Shown: one piece after another, positions 16,663 through 26,638 of the stretch
How the letters are laid out: every line of letters begins with the position of its first letter
How positions within the stretch are numbered: position 1 is the first letter of the stretch
Assembly: GCA_016712275.1 (NCBI GenBank)
Contig: JADJRI010000035.1
Location: 1-51,428 of the forward strand
Direction: 5' to 3'
DNA length: 51,428 nt
Source: Planctomycetota bacterium
GTDB taxonomy: Bacteria; Planctomycetota; Phycisphaerae; UBA1845; UTPLA1
Position numbers and translations under genes: made by a program
Notes under the pieces: generated by a model
Told to the model about the DNA's origin: nothing
The model's input: the letters and a program-made list of their open reading frames with translations, nothing else
The model's database searches: none

Positions 16663-17923
16663 CGAGCGACTGTTTGGCGTCATAGGTTCGGGAACGATGG
16701 GCGGCGGCATTGCACAGGCAGCGGCCGCGGCGGGTTTTGTCGTCCATACCCTGGACACAAATCCGGACCTCGTTAAGGCCGCTTACGCGAAAATCGGCGA
16801 ACGACTCGACGGCCGGGTCGCAAAGGGGAGCCTTCCGCGACACGACCGCGACAACACCATGTCGCGCCTGCATGTTGCGAAGGACATGGCAGCGTTCAAG
16901 GATTGCGAAGTCGTGGTCGAGGCTGTCTCGGAAGATGTCGCCCTGAAGCGAAAGATCCTGGGACGGCTCGATGCCGCGGTGACGCCGCGCACGCTTCTTG
17001 GAACCAACACATCCAGTCTGCCGATTTCGAAGCTAAGCGAAGGCCTGAATCACGCGGACCGGTTTCTCGGCATGCACTTTTTCAATCCGGCCCCGGTGAT
17101 GAAGCTGATCGAGGTGGTGCGGGGCGAGAAGACCAGCGAGCAGTCGATGGTCGATGCACGTGCCATTTGTACGGCACTCGACAAGACCGCCGTGAAGGTG
17201 AAGGATTCGCCGGGATTCATCGGCAACCGCGTCAACCGGCCGTTTTACCTTGAGGCGCTGCATCTGCTGGAAACGGGCGAAGCGGACATCCGCACGATCG
17301 ATTCCGCGCTAAAGACCGTCGGCGGCTTTCGCATGGGGCCGTTCGAGTTGCTCGATCTGATCGGACTGGACATCAACCTGCGGGTCACGGAAACGGTGTA
17401 TGAGGGTTTCGGCAAGCCCGCGCGATTCGCGCCGAATTCGATTCAGCAGAAGCTGGTTTCCGAGGGCCGTCACGGCCGCAAGACCGGCTGCGGGTTTTAC
17501 GACTATTCAAACGGCGAACCCACGCCAGCCTACGAAACCAAGGCGCGCGGGGCATCGTCGTGGCAGCCGGGGGCTTCGCTCAAGGAATTTGCGGCGATGC
17601 TCGAAAAACCGGCCGACCGGGCCATGTGGATCTATGCCCGCATTTTCATGGCCGTGATGAATGAGGGGGCGCTGGCTGCTGAGAGTGTGGCACTGCCACG
17701 CGACGTCAACCTGACCATGGAACTCGGCTTCAACTATCCCGAGGGCCCGCTGGCGACGGCCGATTACGTCGGGCTGGACATCTGTCAGCGTTTGCTTGCC
17801 GATTTCCATACGGAAACGAACGGCGATGATCGCTATGCCCCGAATCCGCTCATGAACCGTCATGTGGCCAAGGGCGAGCTGGGTGAGAAAACGGCACATG
17901 GTTTTCTCTATCACGCGCTGTAG
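16655..17923 (+). CDS. 3-hydroxyacyl-CoA dehydrogenase (PaaH-like)
   Basis: A 422-residue NAD-dependent dehydrogenase oxidising 3-hydroxyacyl-CoA to 3-ketoacyl-CoA. The Rossmann motif GSGTMGGGIAQAAAAAG is at the N-terminus. HFFNPAPVMKLIEVV holds the catalytic His, followed by DSPGFIGNRV. Two 3HCDH C-terminal domains follow, as in PaaH-type enzymes. GTG at 16655 is preferred because GGAG lies 8 nt upstream and the Rossmann fold then begins at residue 8. It overlaps the PaaG-like gene and is thus in the same operon. The substrate (fatty acyl or 3-hydroxyadipyl) cannot be decided from sequence. Confidence 0.9.
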   Translation: MISERLFGVIGSGTMGGGIAQAAAAAGFVVHTLDTNPDLVKAAYAKIGERLDGRVAKGSLPRHDRDNTMSRLHVAKDMAAFKDCEVVVEAVSEDVALKRKILGRLDAAVTPRTLLGTNTSSLPISKLSEGLNHADRFLGMHFFNPAPVMKLIEVVRGEKTSEQSMVDARAICTALDKTAVKVKDSPGFIGNRVNRPFYLEALHLLETGEADIRTIDSALKTVGGFRMGPFELLDLIGLDINLRVTETVYEGFGKPARFAPNSIQQKLVSEGRHGRKTGCGFYDYSNGEPTPAYETKARGASSWQPGASLKEFAAMLEKPADRAMWIYARIFMAVMNEGALAAESVALPRDVNLTMELGFNYPEGPLATADYVGLDICQRLLADFHTETNGDDRYAPNPLMNRHVAKGELGEKTAHGFLYHAL

Positions 17924-18185
17924 TCGGGTTGCCCGAGTTGCCGGATTTCCAAGAGGAAGCACCGGATGCACCGCTCCATTTTTGGGAAGTGCCGCCATTG
18001 TTAATTCGCCGTTTCCCGCGTTTCTTAATTGAATTGCAATCACTCTATGCAGTAAATGGCGCGATCGGCCGCACAGGACCGACGCTGCTTTTTTTTGGGC
18101 CGACGAAAATCAGGAACATGTTCCACGTATTCGCTTCGGTTTGTAATTTCGCGAGCCGGCGAGAATCTGATGTGTGAGTGCGATT

Positions 18186-20714
18186 ATGAACACGCGTAGT
18201 GCTGCGATTCGACGTGCCATTTGTTTATTCGCCCTGACCTTGCCGGCATTGCCCCTGCGGGCCGACAACCTCACCTTCACCACCAATTGCAATAACATCT
18301 GGCAGGATTGCTGCGCTTGCGCGCGCAGTTGCAGATCAACTGGCCGCGGGCGTGCACGCCGGGTGTGTGTCCCGCCGCGCCCAATATTGGCGATGTCGTG
18401 ACGGTGTCGCAAGATTGCATGGTCGGCGGAGTCGGATTTCCGGATGCGGTGGCGGGGACGTTGAATCATACGGCTGGGACGCTGACGGTCGCGGGAAACC
18501 TGGCGATCGACACAGGCGGCGCGACGTTTGACGGGCCAGTTGTTCTGCTGAATGGTTCGATCGCCCGGGCGCAGAGCGCCGGGGTATTTATGACGCTCAA
18601 CGGTGGAATGAACATCAGCGGGGGTTCGGACAAATTTCTCGGCGGAAACACGGCGCGTCTGCTGGGCGCCTTGACGCTCTCCAGCGAATCGACCATTACC
18701 TGGACCGGCGCCGGCAACTTCATTGTCGGCGTGGCCCCCGGCGGTTCGCCGAGCACGCTCTATATCAACTCCGGCACGCTCTTCGATCAACAGACCGATG
18801 CGTCGCTCCTCACCACACAGCAATTCGGTTTCGGTCGCGTGACAAATCAGGGCACAATTCAAAAGTCGGCGGGCAACGGCACGAGCACGTGGAACATCAA
18901 TCTCGAGAACTTTGGGCAGTTCGACGTTCAATCCGGCAATGTGACCCTCACGGGACTTGGCCAGGCCACCGGCGAATTCAGGGTGGCGGCCGGCTCCGCG
19001 CTGACGTTCGGAACGATTTTCGGATTTGAGTTCAAGCAGGGCATCAGCTTCACCGGCGACGGGGAAGCGGTCCTAGTGGACACGGGCTCCAATTTTGGCG
19101 TTCTCGTCAATGAAACGGTGGATTTGAATCGATTGAGAATTGCCAACTCCGGTGAGATCGGTCCAGCGAGTAATCCTGGCCACATCAACATAACGGAGCT
19201 ACTCGAAGTGGATGGCGCGAATGTCGTCCCATCCGTCACGATAAATGCCGGAGCGCGCCTCGAGCAGAACGGCCCCAACGCCAGCAATTTCCGTGACCTT
19301 ACCATTGAGGGCGATGTGGATATTCTGTCGGGCACGCTGGCGACGGTCGATCACACGATTACGGTTCAGCCCGGTGGGGTAGTCGAGATTCGCGACAATG
19401 CCGCGCTTCGAACTGCGGGACTTGTTGCGCTGCCGATCCAGAACAACGGTACCATTCAAAAGACCACCGGCGCCGGTACTGCGTCCGTTTTGGCCGACTT
19501 TTTCAGGCAGTTTTTCAACAACGCCGGCGGGCTGGTGCATGTCGCGACCGGCACGCTCGATTTTGCGGATTCGAATATCGTCTGTAATGGCGGTACGTTT
19601 CAAATTGACGCGGGCACGACGATGAAAGCCCCGGGATCATTCGGCGGCAACTTCGAACTTAACGCGGGTGCGGTTCGGGGCGGCGGCTCGCTGCTGGTGC
19701 ATCGGCTCAACAACAATGGCGGTACCGTGGCACCCGGCGCATCGGCCGGTGTGCTCTCGCTGATAGGCGATGCCGGTTCGGGTCGGCCCGGAGACTATCT
19801 GCAGGGCGCCGATGGGACGCTTGAGATTGAAGTGGGGGGGCTTACTGCCGGCACGCAGCACGACCAACTCGCGGTGGCGGGCACGGCGACGCTGGGGGGG
19901 CGAATTGAAGCTCACTTTGATAAGCGGCTTCGCTCCGGTGCAAGACGATGAAGTGACAATTCTGACGGCCGGGCTTCGCGTGGGACAGTTCGCTACAGTT
20001 AGCGCGTCCAATCTTCCGGGGAGTCTGGGCGCTTTGGCGGTGTATTCGGCCAATGCCGTCGTGATTCGTTTCACCGATGATCTTTGCCCTGACGACCCCG
20101 ACAAAACAGCTCCCGGCAATTGCGGATGCGGCGTACCAGAAACACCTGACAGCGATGGAGATGGTGTGTTCGATTGCAACGATGGGTGTCCGAACGACGG
20201 CAACAAGATTGCGCCGGGCAATTGCGGATGCGGTGTCGCTGAAACGCCGGATAGCGATGGCGATTTCGTGGTGGATTGCCTGGATGGGTGCCCGAACGAT
20301 GGAAATAAGACGGTACCGGGCGCTTGCGGGTGCGGCGTGGCGGAGACCGATGGCGATTCCGATGGCACGCCGGATTGCAATGACGGATGCCCGGATGATC
20401 CTGGCAAGACGGTTCCGGGTTTTTGCGGGTGCGGCGTGGCGGAGACGGATGACGACAACAATGGCATTCCGAATTGTGTGGACGACAATTTCAACAACAA
20501 CAATAACGGCAATGACAATTCCAACGATAACTCGAACACGAATTTGAATACGAATACCAACGATAACCAGAACAACAATGAGAATCCGGCCCCCGGCCCG
20601 GCGCCTGCTTGCGGTGCGGATGCCTGCGGTGGGGGCACGGCGGCGATGGCGCCGCTCTTGGCGGTTGGGTTGATTTCGGTGATGCGCCGAAGGCTTCGAC
20701 ACCGGCCTTGGTAG
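18186..20714 (+). CDS. Large surface protein: beta-repeat region, CGCG calcium-type repeats, C-terminal anchor
   Basis: Three frames join into one protein of about 840 residues. Signal peptide MNTRSAAIRRAICLFALTLP; a shift near 18315 in a GCGCGC run; then a long beta-helix-like region with NNGTIQKT/NQGTIQKS-type repeats (autotransporter-like 'inner layer' repeats). A second shift falls in the G7 run at 19894-19900. Four Cys-rich units follow (CPDDPDKTAPGNCGCG, CPNDGNKIAPGNCGCG, CPNDGNKTVPGACGCG, CPDDPGKTVPGFCGCG) alternating with Asp-rich DSDGDG calcium-type loops. An Asn-rich spacer leads to CGADACGGG, a hydrophobic helix and RRR. It is probably extracellular and anchored by the tail. It interrupts the CoA-ester gene run. 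Confidence 0.8.
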
Positions 20715-20773
20715 CAGTCGATGAATTGATGCCGTTGCTCCAATAGTTGAATATTCTTGAAGCTGACTTTCGC

Positions 20774-20812
20774 GGGAGTGTGGGACAGGCTATTAGCCTG
20801 TCCCACACTCCC
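20774..20812. repeat. 39-nt perfect palindromic element, copy 1
   Basis: GGGAGTGTGGGACAGGCT is followed by ATT and its exact complement: an 18-bp stem with a 3-nt loop. A second 39-nt copy at 27634-27672 keeps the outer stem through paired changes. Confidence 0.8.
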
Positions 20813-20960
20813 ACTTGCGATTCGGCACCGCGATTGTTGAAACTGGAACAGTTTGATGTGGCACAGCCGCCTCCGGCTGTGGAGCCTCACCAAGCTGTAC
20901 CAATACCCGATTGCTGTTCCGCATTTCATTCCGCGAATAATCCTGCTAGTATCTTCAGCC

Positions 20961-22163
20961 ATGAAACGCGAAACCGTTATTATCGATTGTCTGCGAACTC
21001 CGATCGGCCGACATCGTGGGGGGCTGGCGCCGGTGCGGCCGGACGATCTTGGCGCTCATGCCATTCGCATACTGGTCGGGCGCACGAAGATTGATCCGGC
21101 GCTCATCGACGACGTTTACTGGGGCGCGGCCAATCAGGCGGGGGAGGACAATCGCAATGCCGCACGAATGGCACTGCTCTTGGCGGGGCTGCCGGATAGT
21201 GTTCCGGGGGCCACGGTCAATCGATTGTGCGCAAGCGGGCTCGAGGCGGTGGCCATCGCGGCGCGGATGATCGACGCGGGGCACGGCGATGTGTTTATTG
21301 CCGGGGGCTGCGAGTCGATGAGCCGCGCGCCGCTGGTGCTGCCCAAGCCCGATGAGCCGTGGGTGCGCGGGAATCAGACGATGTTCGACTCGACGCTCGG
21401 CTGGCGGATGACGAATCCCAAATTGGCGAAGATGCATCAGCCGTTCAGCATGGGCGAGACGGCGGAGAATGTGGCGGAGAAGTACAAGCTCTCGCGCGAG
21501 GCTCAGGATAAGTTCGCGCTCGAAAGTCAGATGCGCTGCAAGGCGGCGATCGATGCGGGTCGGCTGGCAGAAGAGATTATTGCCGTGGAAGTCGAGGCGG
21601 AGCGCGGAAAAAAGACGATTGTCGAAAAAGACGAACATCCCCGATTCGATACGACGATGGAGGCGCTCGCCAAACTCCGGCCCGCTTTTCGCGAAGGCGG
21701 CACGGTGACGGCCGGCAACAGCTCCGGTCTGAATGACGGCGCGGCGGCACTGCTCATCATGGAGGCGAAGACCGCCGAACGGCTCGGCATGAAGCCGATG
21801 GCATTCGTGCGTAACAGCGCGTCGGCGGGGGTCGATCCGGCGTGCATGGGTCTGGGTCCTGTTCCCGCGACGCGGAAGGCCCTGGCGCGGGCCGGGTGGA
21901 AACTGGGTGAAATCGATTTGATTGAAATCAATGAGGCGTTTGCGGCGCAGGTGCTGGCGTGCAGTCGCGAGTTGGATATTGATCCCTCGAAGCTCAACGT
22001 CAACGGCGGGGCGATCGCGCTGGGACACCCGCTCGGCTGCAGCGGAGCGCGGCTGGCGACAACCCTCGTTCGCGAGATGAACCGTCGCGGCGTGAAGCGC
22101 GGGCTGGCGGCACTTTGTGTCGGCGTCGGCCAGGGTTTGGCGGTATTGTTTGAAACGCCCTGA
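20961..22163 (+). CDS. Acetyl-CoA acyltransferase (thiolase, PaaJ/PcaF-like)
   Basis: A 400-residue thiolase cleaving 3-ketoacyl-CoA with CoA to acetyl-CoA and a shortened acyl-CoA. The nucleophile is Cys90 in VNRLCASGLEAV. NEAFAAQVLA, GGAIALGHPLGCSGAR with the catalytic His, and the second Cys in LCVGVGQGLAV complete the active site. NQAGEDNRNAARMALLLAG and the CVGVGQG form are those of 3-oxoadipyl-CoA-type thiolases rather than CxGGGxG enzymes. The ATG at 20961 begins MKRETVIIDCLRTPIG, the expected N-terminus. It completes the set with the hydratase, isomerase and dehydrogenase upstream despite the intervening surface-protein gene. Confidence 0.92.
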   Translation: MKRETVIIDCLRTPIGRHRGGLAPVRPDDLGAHAIRILVGRTKIDPALIDDVYWGAANQAGEDNRNAARMALLLAGLPDSVPGATVNRLCASGLEAVAIAARMIDAGHGDVFIAGGCESMSRAPLVLPKPDEPWVRGNQTMFDSTLGWRMTNPKLAKMHQPFSMGETAENVAEKYKLSREAQDKFALESQMRCKAAIDAGRLAEEIIAVEVEAERGKKTIVEKDEHPRFDTTMEALAKLRPAFREGGTVTAGNSSGLNDGAAALLIMEAKTAERLGMKPMAFVRNSASAGVDPACMGLGPVPATRKALARAGWKLGEIDLIEINEAFAAQVLACSRELDIDPSKLNVNGGAIALGHPLGCSGARLATTLVREMNRRGVKRGLAALCVGVGQGLAVLFETP

Positions 22164-22188
22164 TTTTGAGAAGCGATCGGATAGCGGC

Positions 22189-23082
22189 ATGGCATACAGC
22201 ATCGGATCGCGCTCGGTGTTATTCACTAATTGTGTGTTGATCGTTCTATTCGTCGCCGTTTCGGGAACAAATTGTTCGCGACAAACGGGCGCTGTCCATC
22301 CCGCACCCCGCGCCGAGCCCCGAAAAACTGCATCAACGACACAACCATCCGGCGGTGAGCCGATTGATTGGTCGGATCTTGGGCTTGTTCTCAGTCGCGT
22401 GGCCGCAGCGGATTCGGTTCGAAGCGACCCGCTCCGCGCCTCCGAGCCGCTGATCGAACGCATGCTGGCCCGCCTGGCCATGCACGGCCCGTCCACGACG
22501 CCGTCACGGTTTCCGGATTCATCCAGCCGCACGGCTTATTACATCAATGCACACAACCTGATGCTGCTTGCGGAGTTGGAAGGGGTACTGGTCAGTCGCA
22601 CTGCCGGCCGGTGGCCGCCGACGTCGATGAATGCCGGAAGATGGACCATTGATGGTGTCGAAGAAACGGTTTTTACGCTGCAGGCCAAGGCGATCGGCGA
22701 ATCGGCGAATGATTGGCGCGTTCGCATGGCCCTGTTCAGCGGCCGGCGGGATGGACCGGCGCTGTGGCCCCGGATAATTCTTGGAGACATGCTGGATGTG
22801 CAACTCGACGAGATAACGCGCGCGGCTCTTGCGTCGCCACGCGTTGTCGTGATTGACCACGGTCTGGACAAGCGGCTGCTGCTTTGCGAGGAGTTGTTCG
22901 CAATTCAGAGCGAATTGGTCGCGGATTATGAACGGCGGCTTAAAACGCGCGGCGCCTCAATTCTCAACGTCCTGCTGGAATGGGCCACGCCTTTTAATCG
23001 CGAGACACTCAACAGCGCCGTTGGATATGCAGTGGCCAAGTTGCCGCGCGATGCACGATTGCCGGTTTCAACAGTGCCTTGA
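22189..23082 (+). CDS. DUF547-like lipoprotein
   Basis: A 297-residue lipoprotein: the signal peptide runs through VLIVLFVAVSGTNC, with Cys as the lipidation site. The mature part shows the DUF547 pattern SRTAYYINAHNLMLLAELEG and a later LGDMLDVQLDEITRAAL. The biochemical function of DUF547 is unknown. It starts 25 bp after the thiolase stop on the same strand and may be cotranscribed, but no functional link is evident. Confidence 0.7.
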   Translation: MAYSIGSRSVLFTNCVLIVLFVAVSGTNCSRQTGAVHPAPRAEPRKTASTTQPSGGEPIDWSDLGLVLSRVAAADSVRSDPLRASEPLIERMLARLAMHGPSTTPSRFPDSSSRTAYYINAHNLMLLAELEGVLVSRTAGRWPPTSMNAGRWTIDGVEETVFTLQAKAIGESANDWRVRMALFSGRRDGPALWPRIILGDMLDVQLDEITRAALASPRVVVIDHGLDKRLLLCEELFAIQSELVADYERRLKTRGASILNVLLEWATPFNRETLNSAVGYAVAKLPRDARLPVSTVP

Positions 23083-23179
23083 AATTCGTGCGGGCGAACT
23101 TATCGCTTTATTGCCGCCCGATGGCGTTGCATTTGCGCTCGGCCGTCTTTTTTCTTGCTCTTCTTTTCTTCGCCGATTT

Positions 23180-23563
23180 TCAGGCCCAGCGCTTTGACAT
23201 GTTATCGACTTTGAAGATGGCCGTCGTTCGGCCGCCGGAAGCACCGCTGGTGACATAGGCATATTTGATGCTGATGTGTTCGGAGTTCAGCCGTGCGCAA
23301 ATGTCCGCCAGTGCGCCGGGTCGATTTGAAAGCTCGGCCTTCAGGACATCTGATTCGGTCAACGGAATATTGAGCGCTTTAAGGACGTCACGCGTTCGCC
23401 GGGTATCGCCGGCGACAATCCGAAAGACGCCATGTTCGACGGAGTCCATCAGCGTGACGGCAATCAGGTTGATCTTGGCCTCTGCCAGTGCGTTGCACAC
23501 GTTCGTCAGGATGCCGGGCTTGTTGGTCAGGAAGACGGAAAACTGCGTCAGAGGAACAAACAT
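23180..23563 (-). CDS. Tandem ACT-domain protein
   Basis: A 127-residue protein made of two ACT domains. The first starts FSVFLTNKPGILTNVCNALA; the second is at LKAELSNRPGALADICARLN. Both have the ligand-loop N-[KR]-P-G. ACT domains bind amino acids or other small effectors, and stand-alone pairs of this length are usually regulators of unknown partners. The ATG at 23563 is chosen because the ACT fold begins right after it; a longer frame to 23632 is Pro/Arg-rich and not family-like. It is transcribed away from the rplM operon. Confidence 0.8.
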   Translation of the reverse strand: MFVPLTQFSVFLTNKPGILTNVCNALAEAKINLIAVTLMDSVEHGVFRIVAGDTRRTRDVLKALNIPLTESDVLKAELSNRPGALADICARLNSEHISIKYAYVTSGASGGRTTAIFKVDNMSKRWA

Positions 23564-23758
23564 GGTGTCGCCTTGTTGTGCGAATTGGTTCCCCTTGAAT
23601 CGGCGGGGACCGGGCCGGGCCGTGGCAGGCAAATGGGATTATAGGGCGAGATGGAGCCAAGCGTGAATCGGATTTGCGGTAATCATGCCGCAAAAATCGG
23701 CTCATGCTTCCCGGTAAATGGCCATCCGGCCGAGGCTTAGGTCTACCGGCGGGGCCCC

Positions 23759-23786
23759 TTGACGCGATCACCCGCCCGGCTATACT
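23759..23786 (+). promoter_or_regulatory. Sigma-70-type promoter of rplM-rpsI
   Basis: TTGACG (23759-23764), a 16-bp spacer and TATACT (23781-23786). Transcription would begin near 23793, leaving a leader of about 45 nt before the rplM ATG. Confidence 0.7.
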
Positions 23787-23837
23787 GCGGGATTCTCGTA
23801 TTGAATTGTGTACTCAGGATTTACTTGGAATTCGGCT

Positions 23838-24290
23838 ATGTCTTTCGTCACGCAAAACTGTTATCTCGCGAAGCCCAACGAGGTTGAGCGAAAGTGGTAT
23901 TCGGTGGATGCCGACGGCATGATCCTCGGCCGGTTGGCCGCTCGCATTGCCGTCGTCTTAATGGGAAAGCACAAGCCGACCTATACGCCGCATGTGGACA
24001 CGGGTGACTTCGTCGTCGTGACCAATGCTGAGAAGATTCGCGTGACGGGCACCAAGACAGAAGAATACAAGTATGTTCACTACACATACCATGCCGACGG
24101 ACTCAACGTCACTCCGTACAAGGAGATGATGGAGAAACACCCGGAGCGCATTGTGTGGTGGTCGGTGCGGCGCATGTTGCCGAAGAACGCGCTCGGCCGA
24201 CGACTGTTGACGAAATTGAAAGTGTACGCCGGTCCGGAACATCCGCACGCCGCGCAGCAGTGCGAACCGCTGGCGATGAAGGGCAAGTGA
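23838..24290 (+). CDS. rplM: 50S ribosomal protein L13
   Basis: 150 residues, the normal L13 length. WYSVDADGMILGRLAARIA, LMGKHKPTYTPHVDTGDFV, VVTNAEKIRVTGTK and PERIVWWSVRRMLPKNALGR are the family's conserved blocks, and the tail PHAAQQCEPL is typical. It binds 23S rRNA early in large-subunit assembly. It is followed by rpsI after 31 bp, the order conserved in most bacteria, and is driven by the promoter at 23759. Confidence 0.97.
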   Translation: MSFVTQNCYLAKPNEVERKWYSVDADGMILGRLAARIAVVLMGKHKPTYTPHVDTGDFVVVTNAEKIRVTGTKTEEYKYVHYTYHADGLNVTPYKEMMEKHPERIVWWSVRRMLPKNALGRRLLTKLKVYAGPEHPHAAQQCEPLAMKGK

Positions 24291-24321
24291 TTAACGCGGC
24301 AATCGCGAGGAGCTTTAAGCA

Positions 24322-24790
24322 GTGTCTGACCCATCGACTGAATTGAATGTAGGCGGCGAAGGCGCGACAGCGGTCACGGAAAAGCCGGCCGCCGGCGTCA
24401 TGAAAAACGGATATTACTGGGGCACCGGTCGTCGCAAGACGGCGGTGGCGCGCGTTCGACTCAAGCCGGGCGATGGCAAGTTTGTCATCAACGGCAAGGA
24501 GATCAATGGCTTTTTCTTTTCGCCCCGCGACAAGTCGGACATCGTTGCACCGCTCAAAGTCACCAAGACTTTCGGCAAGTATGATGTCTTCGCCAATGTC
24601 CACGGCGGCGGCGGCACCGGCCAGGCCGGGCGGTGATGCTGGGTGTGGCCCCGCACTGCTCAAGATGAACCCCGAGTTCACGGCGATGCTTCGTGACGGA
24701 CGCTTCCTCACGCGCGATCCGCGCGAAGTCGAACGCAAGAAGCCGGGTCAGCCGGGCGCCCGCAAGCGCTTCCAGTTTTCGAAGCGCTGA
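24322..24790 (+). CDS. rpsI: 30S ribosomal protein S9, two indels
   Basis: The GTG start at 24322 follows GAGGAG by 9 nt. YYWGTGRRKTAVARVRLKPG is the classic S9 N-terminal block. The frame fails at GGG 24628-24630 (in GTGQAG) and is two bases out by CCCC 24649-24652. It then continues to the expected end, with ALLKMNPEF, RDGRFLTRDPREVERKKPGQ and the terminal KRFQFSKR whose Arg reaches the P-site. Because S9 is essential, the breaks are almost certainly sequence errors. The N-terminal extension of about 30 residues is Ala/Glu-rich. Confidence 0.93.
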
Positions 24791-24823
24791 TTTTTCGACC
24801 GCGTGTGGTCATGCGGTTTTTCG

Positions 24824-25697
24824 ATGCGATACTTTATTCAAACAGCCCGATGCTTCGCTGCGTCGGGCTGTTTGCTTTTCCTTGCGATGGTGCCAAGCAC
24901 AATGTGGGGCTGTGACCGTGTTTTCTATTATCCCGATGCGCGAATCCGCGGCACGCCGGCGGATTACGATCTGGCCTATGAAGATGTGTATTTCAATTCG
25001 GCCGACGGCGTGCGGCTTCATGGGTGGTTTCTGCCTGCGAAGGCGGGTGATGTGCGCGGCACGGTGATTCACGTTCATGGCAATGCCGCCAATCTGACGG
25101 GACATTACGAGTTCATGCGATGGCTGCCGGAGGAGGGGTATCACCTTTTCGCGTTTGACTATCGCGGCTATGGAAAAAGCGGCGGCGATCAGTCGGCACG
25201 GGTCCATTCTCGATACGGAGGCGGCGCTCGATTTTGTTCGAGCGCGGCCGGAGGTCGATGCGGAGCAGGTGTTCATGGTCGGCCAGTCGCTGGGTGGGGC
25301 GGTGGCGATCGTGACGGCGGCGCGGCGGCCGGGGCAGGTTCGGGGGTTGGTTGTGGAGGGGGCGTTTTCAAGTTATCGGGAAATCGCGTGGCATCATGTC
25401 GGGGCGAATGCGCTGACGATGGCGCTGGCGTGGTGGTATCCTTTGATGCTTGGCGATCAGTTCGATCCGATTGATAGTGTCGCAATGGTGGCACCGACGC
25501 CGATTTTGATCATGCATGGGGAAATGGATCGGGTTGTGCCGGTGCGGATGGGGCGGAAGCTGTTTGAGGCGGCGAAAGAGCCGAAGGAGTTGTGGATTTC
25601 GGAGGGGATGGATCATTATCAGGTTTGGGAGGATGACGATGACGAGGCGCGTCGTCGCGTACTTGAGTTTTTCGGGAAAGCCGCGGCGAGCGAGTGA
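24824..25697 (+). CDS. Alpha/beta hydrolase, exported, frameshifted
   Basis: Serine-hydrolase-type alpha/beta fold: oxyanion region VIHVHGNAANLTGHY, DYRGYGKSGG, nucleophile Ser in VGQSLGGAVA, Asp in IMHGEMDRVVPV and His in GMDHYQVW. The frame breaks around 25190-25197 between GKSGGDQ and SRHGSILDTEAALDF. The N-terminus has a hydrophobic stretch (ASGCLLFLAMV) and WGC, so it may be exported or a lipoprotein. It resembles the second hydrolase at 26.6 kb (same GNA and RGYG-S-GG blocks), so the two are probably paralogues. The substrate is unknown. Confidence 0.78.
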
Positions 25698-25810
25698 TTT
25701 CCGCCTGGCCCGGCTTCCGGAGGGGCGGGGTGAATGCGAGTAGGCATTAATTTTGAGCGCCATTGCTGACGAGTGGAATTCGCTCTTGATGCGGAAATCT
25801 CTTCCGCCTT

Positions 25811-25857
25811 GCCCTACTCCTTCGGAGTTGGGCTAAACGTGGGAGTTGGGCTAAACG
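25811..25857 (+). repeat. TCCTTCGGA hairpin element, copy 1, with partial duplication
   Basis: GCCCTACTCC-TTC-GGAGTTGGGC followed by TAAACG, then a half copy GGGAGTTGGGCTAAACG. The second locus is 44711-44738. The purN stop codon lies inside this element. Confidence 0.65.
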
Positions 25858-26518
25858 GGCTGGAAGACATTCTCGGTGGTTTTACATTTCCGGCGCGGAT
25901 ATCGGCAATTATTTTTGGCAGTAGTTCGTGTTCCAGCTTAGAGACGCGGGCGGCGAGTGTCTCCACTGTGTCATCGGGGAGCACCGGGCAATTCGATTGG
26001 GCGATGATCTCGCCGGCGTCGTATTCGTTGTTGACCCAATGGACCGTGCAGCCGCTTTCAGTTTCTTTCGCGGCTAGGACGGCTTCGTGGACGGCGCGGC
26101 CGTGGAAGCCTTTGCCGCCGAATTTGGGGAGCAGGGCGGGGTGGATGTTGATGACTTTGCCGAGCCAGCGGTGGGGGAGTTTCCAGTAGCAGAGCCAACC
26201 GGCCTGAACGACGAGATCGACTTCGTAGACGTCAAGCGTGAGCGTCAGGTGGTGGGTGAATTGTTCGACGTCGGGATGGTCTTTCACGCGGATGATGTCG
26301 ACGGGCAGATCGGCGCGTTCGGCGCGTGCCACGCCTTCGACATCGGTGCGGGATGAGACGACGATGGGGATTTCGACGCCGGGGAGGCGGCCATCGGCGA
26401 TTCGGTCGATGAGGTTTTGCAGGCCGGTGCCGCCGCCGGAGATGAGGACGGCGATTCGGAGGGACTTGCGCGGTTTTTCTTTTTGTCGTGGCGGCTCATT
26501 AATTTGAAAAAGAGGCAA
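25814..26518 (-). CDS. purN: Phosphoribosylglycinamide formyltransferase
   Basis: Transfers formyl from 10-formyl-THF to GAR in purine synthesis. IAVLISGGGTGLQNLI is the phosphate-binding start. The catalytic trio is Asn124 and His126 in INIHPALLP and Asp167 in NNEYDAGEII. The listed start is a TTG without a ribosome site. A more natural ATG at 26499 (MSRHDKKK) would reach the same protein if one base were removed from the adjoining A run, so the start is uncertain. The last 15 residues (SPFSPTPTFSPTPKE) are encoded by the palindromic repeat at 25811-25857, suggesting that repeat insertion replaced the original end. Confidence 0.88.
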   Translation of the reverse strand: MPLFQINEPPRQKEKPRKSLRIAVLISGGGTGLQNLIDRIADGRLPGVEIPIVVSSRTDVEGVARAERADLPVDIIRVKDHPDVEQFTHHLTLTLDVYEVDLVVQAGWLCYWKLPHRWLGKVINIHPALLPKFGGKGFHGRAVHEAVLAAKETESGCTVHWVNNEYDAGEIIAQSNCPVLPDDTVETLAARVSKLEHELLPKIIADIRAGNVKPPRMSSSPFSPTPTFSPTPKE

Positions 26519-26638
26519 TTAAATTGAGCGTCGTGCTCGGATGAAGATTTCGCGCGAGAATCACGCCGGCCCTTTTACAACAGGCCCCGGATCGACACGA
26601 TCCGGCTCGCGATACGCTGCAATCAGCTTTGATAATCT

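Noticed and set aside
19637..20962. 441-codon and 286-codon minus-strand frames with Ser/Pro or Ile/Val repeats
   Set aside because: They mirror the repeat units of the surface protein; the plus strand has the signal peptide, Cys pattern and anchor tail.
20955..22532. 525-codon open frame on the minus strand
   Set aside because: Antisense to the clearly recognised thiolase; composition is Arg-rich and unlike a protein family.
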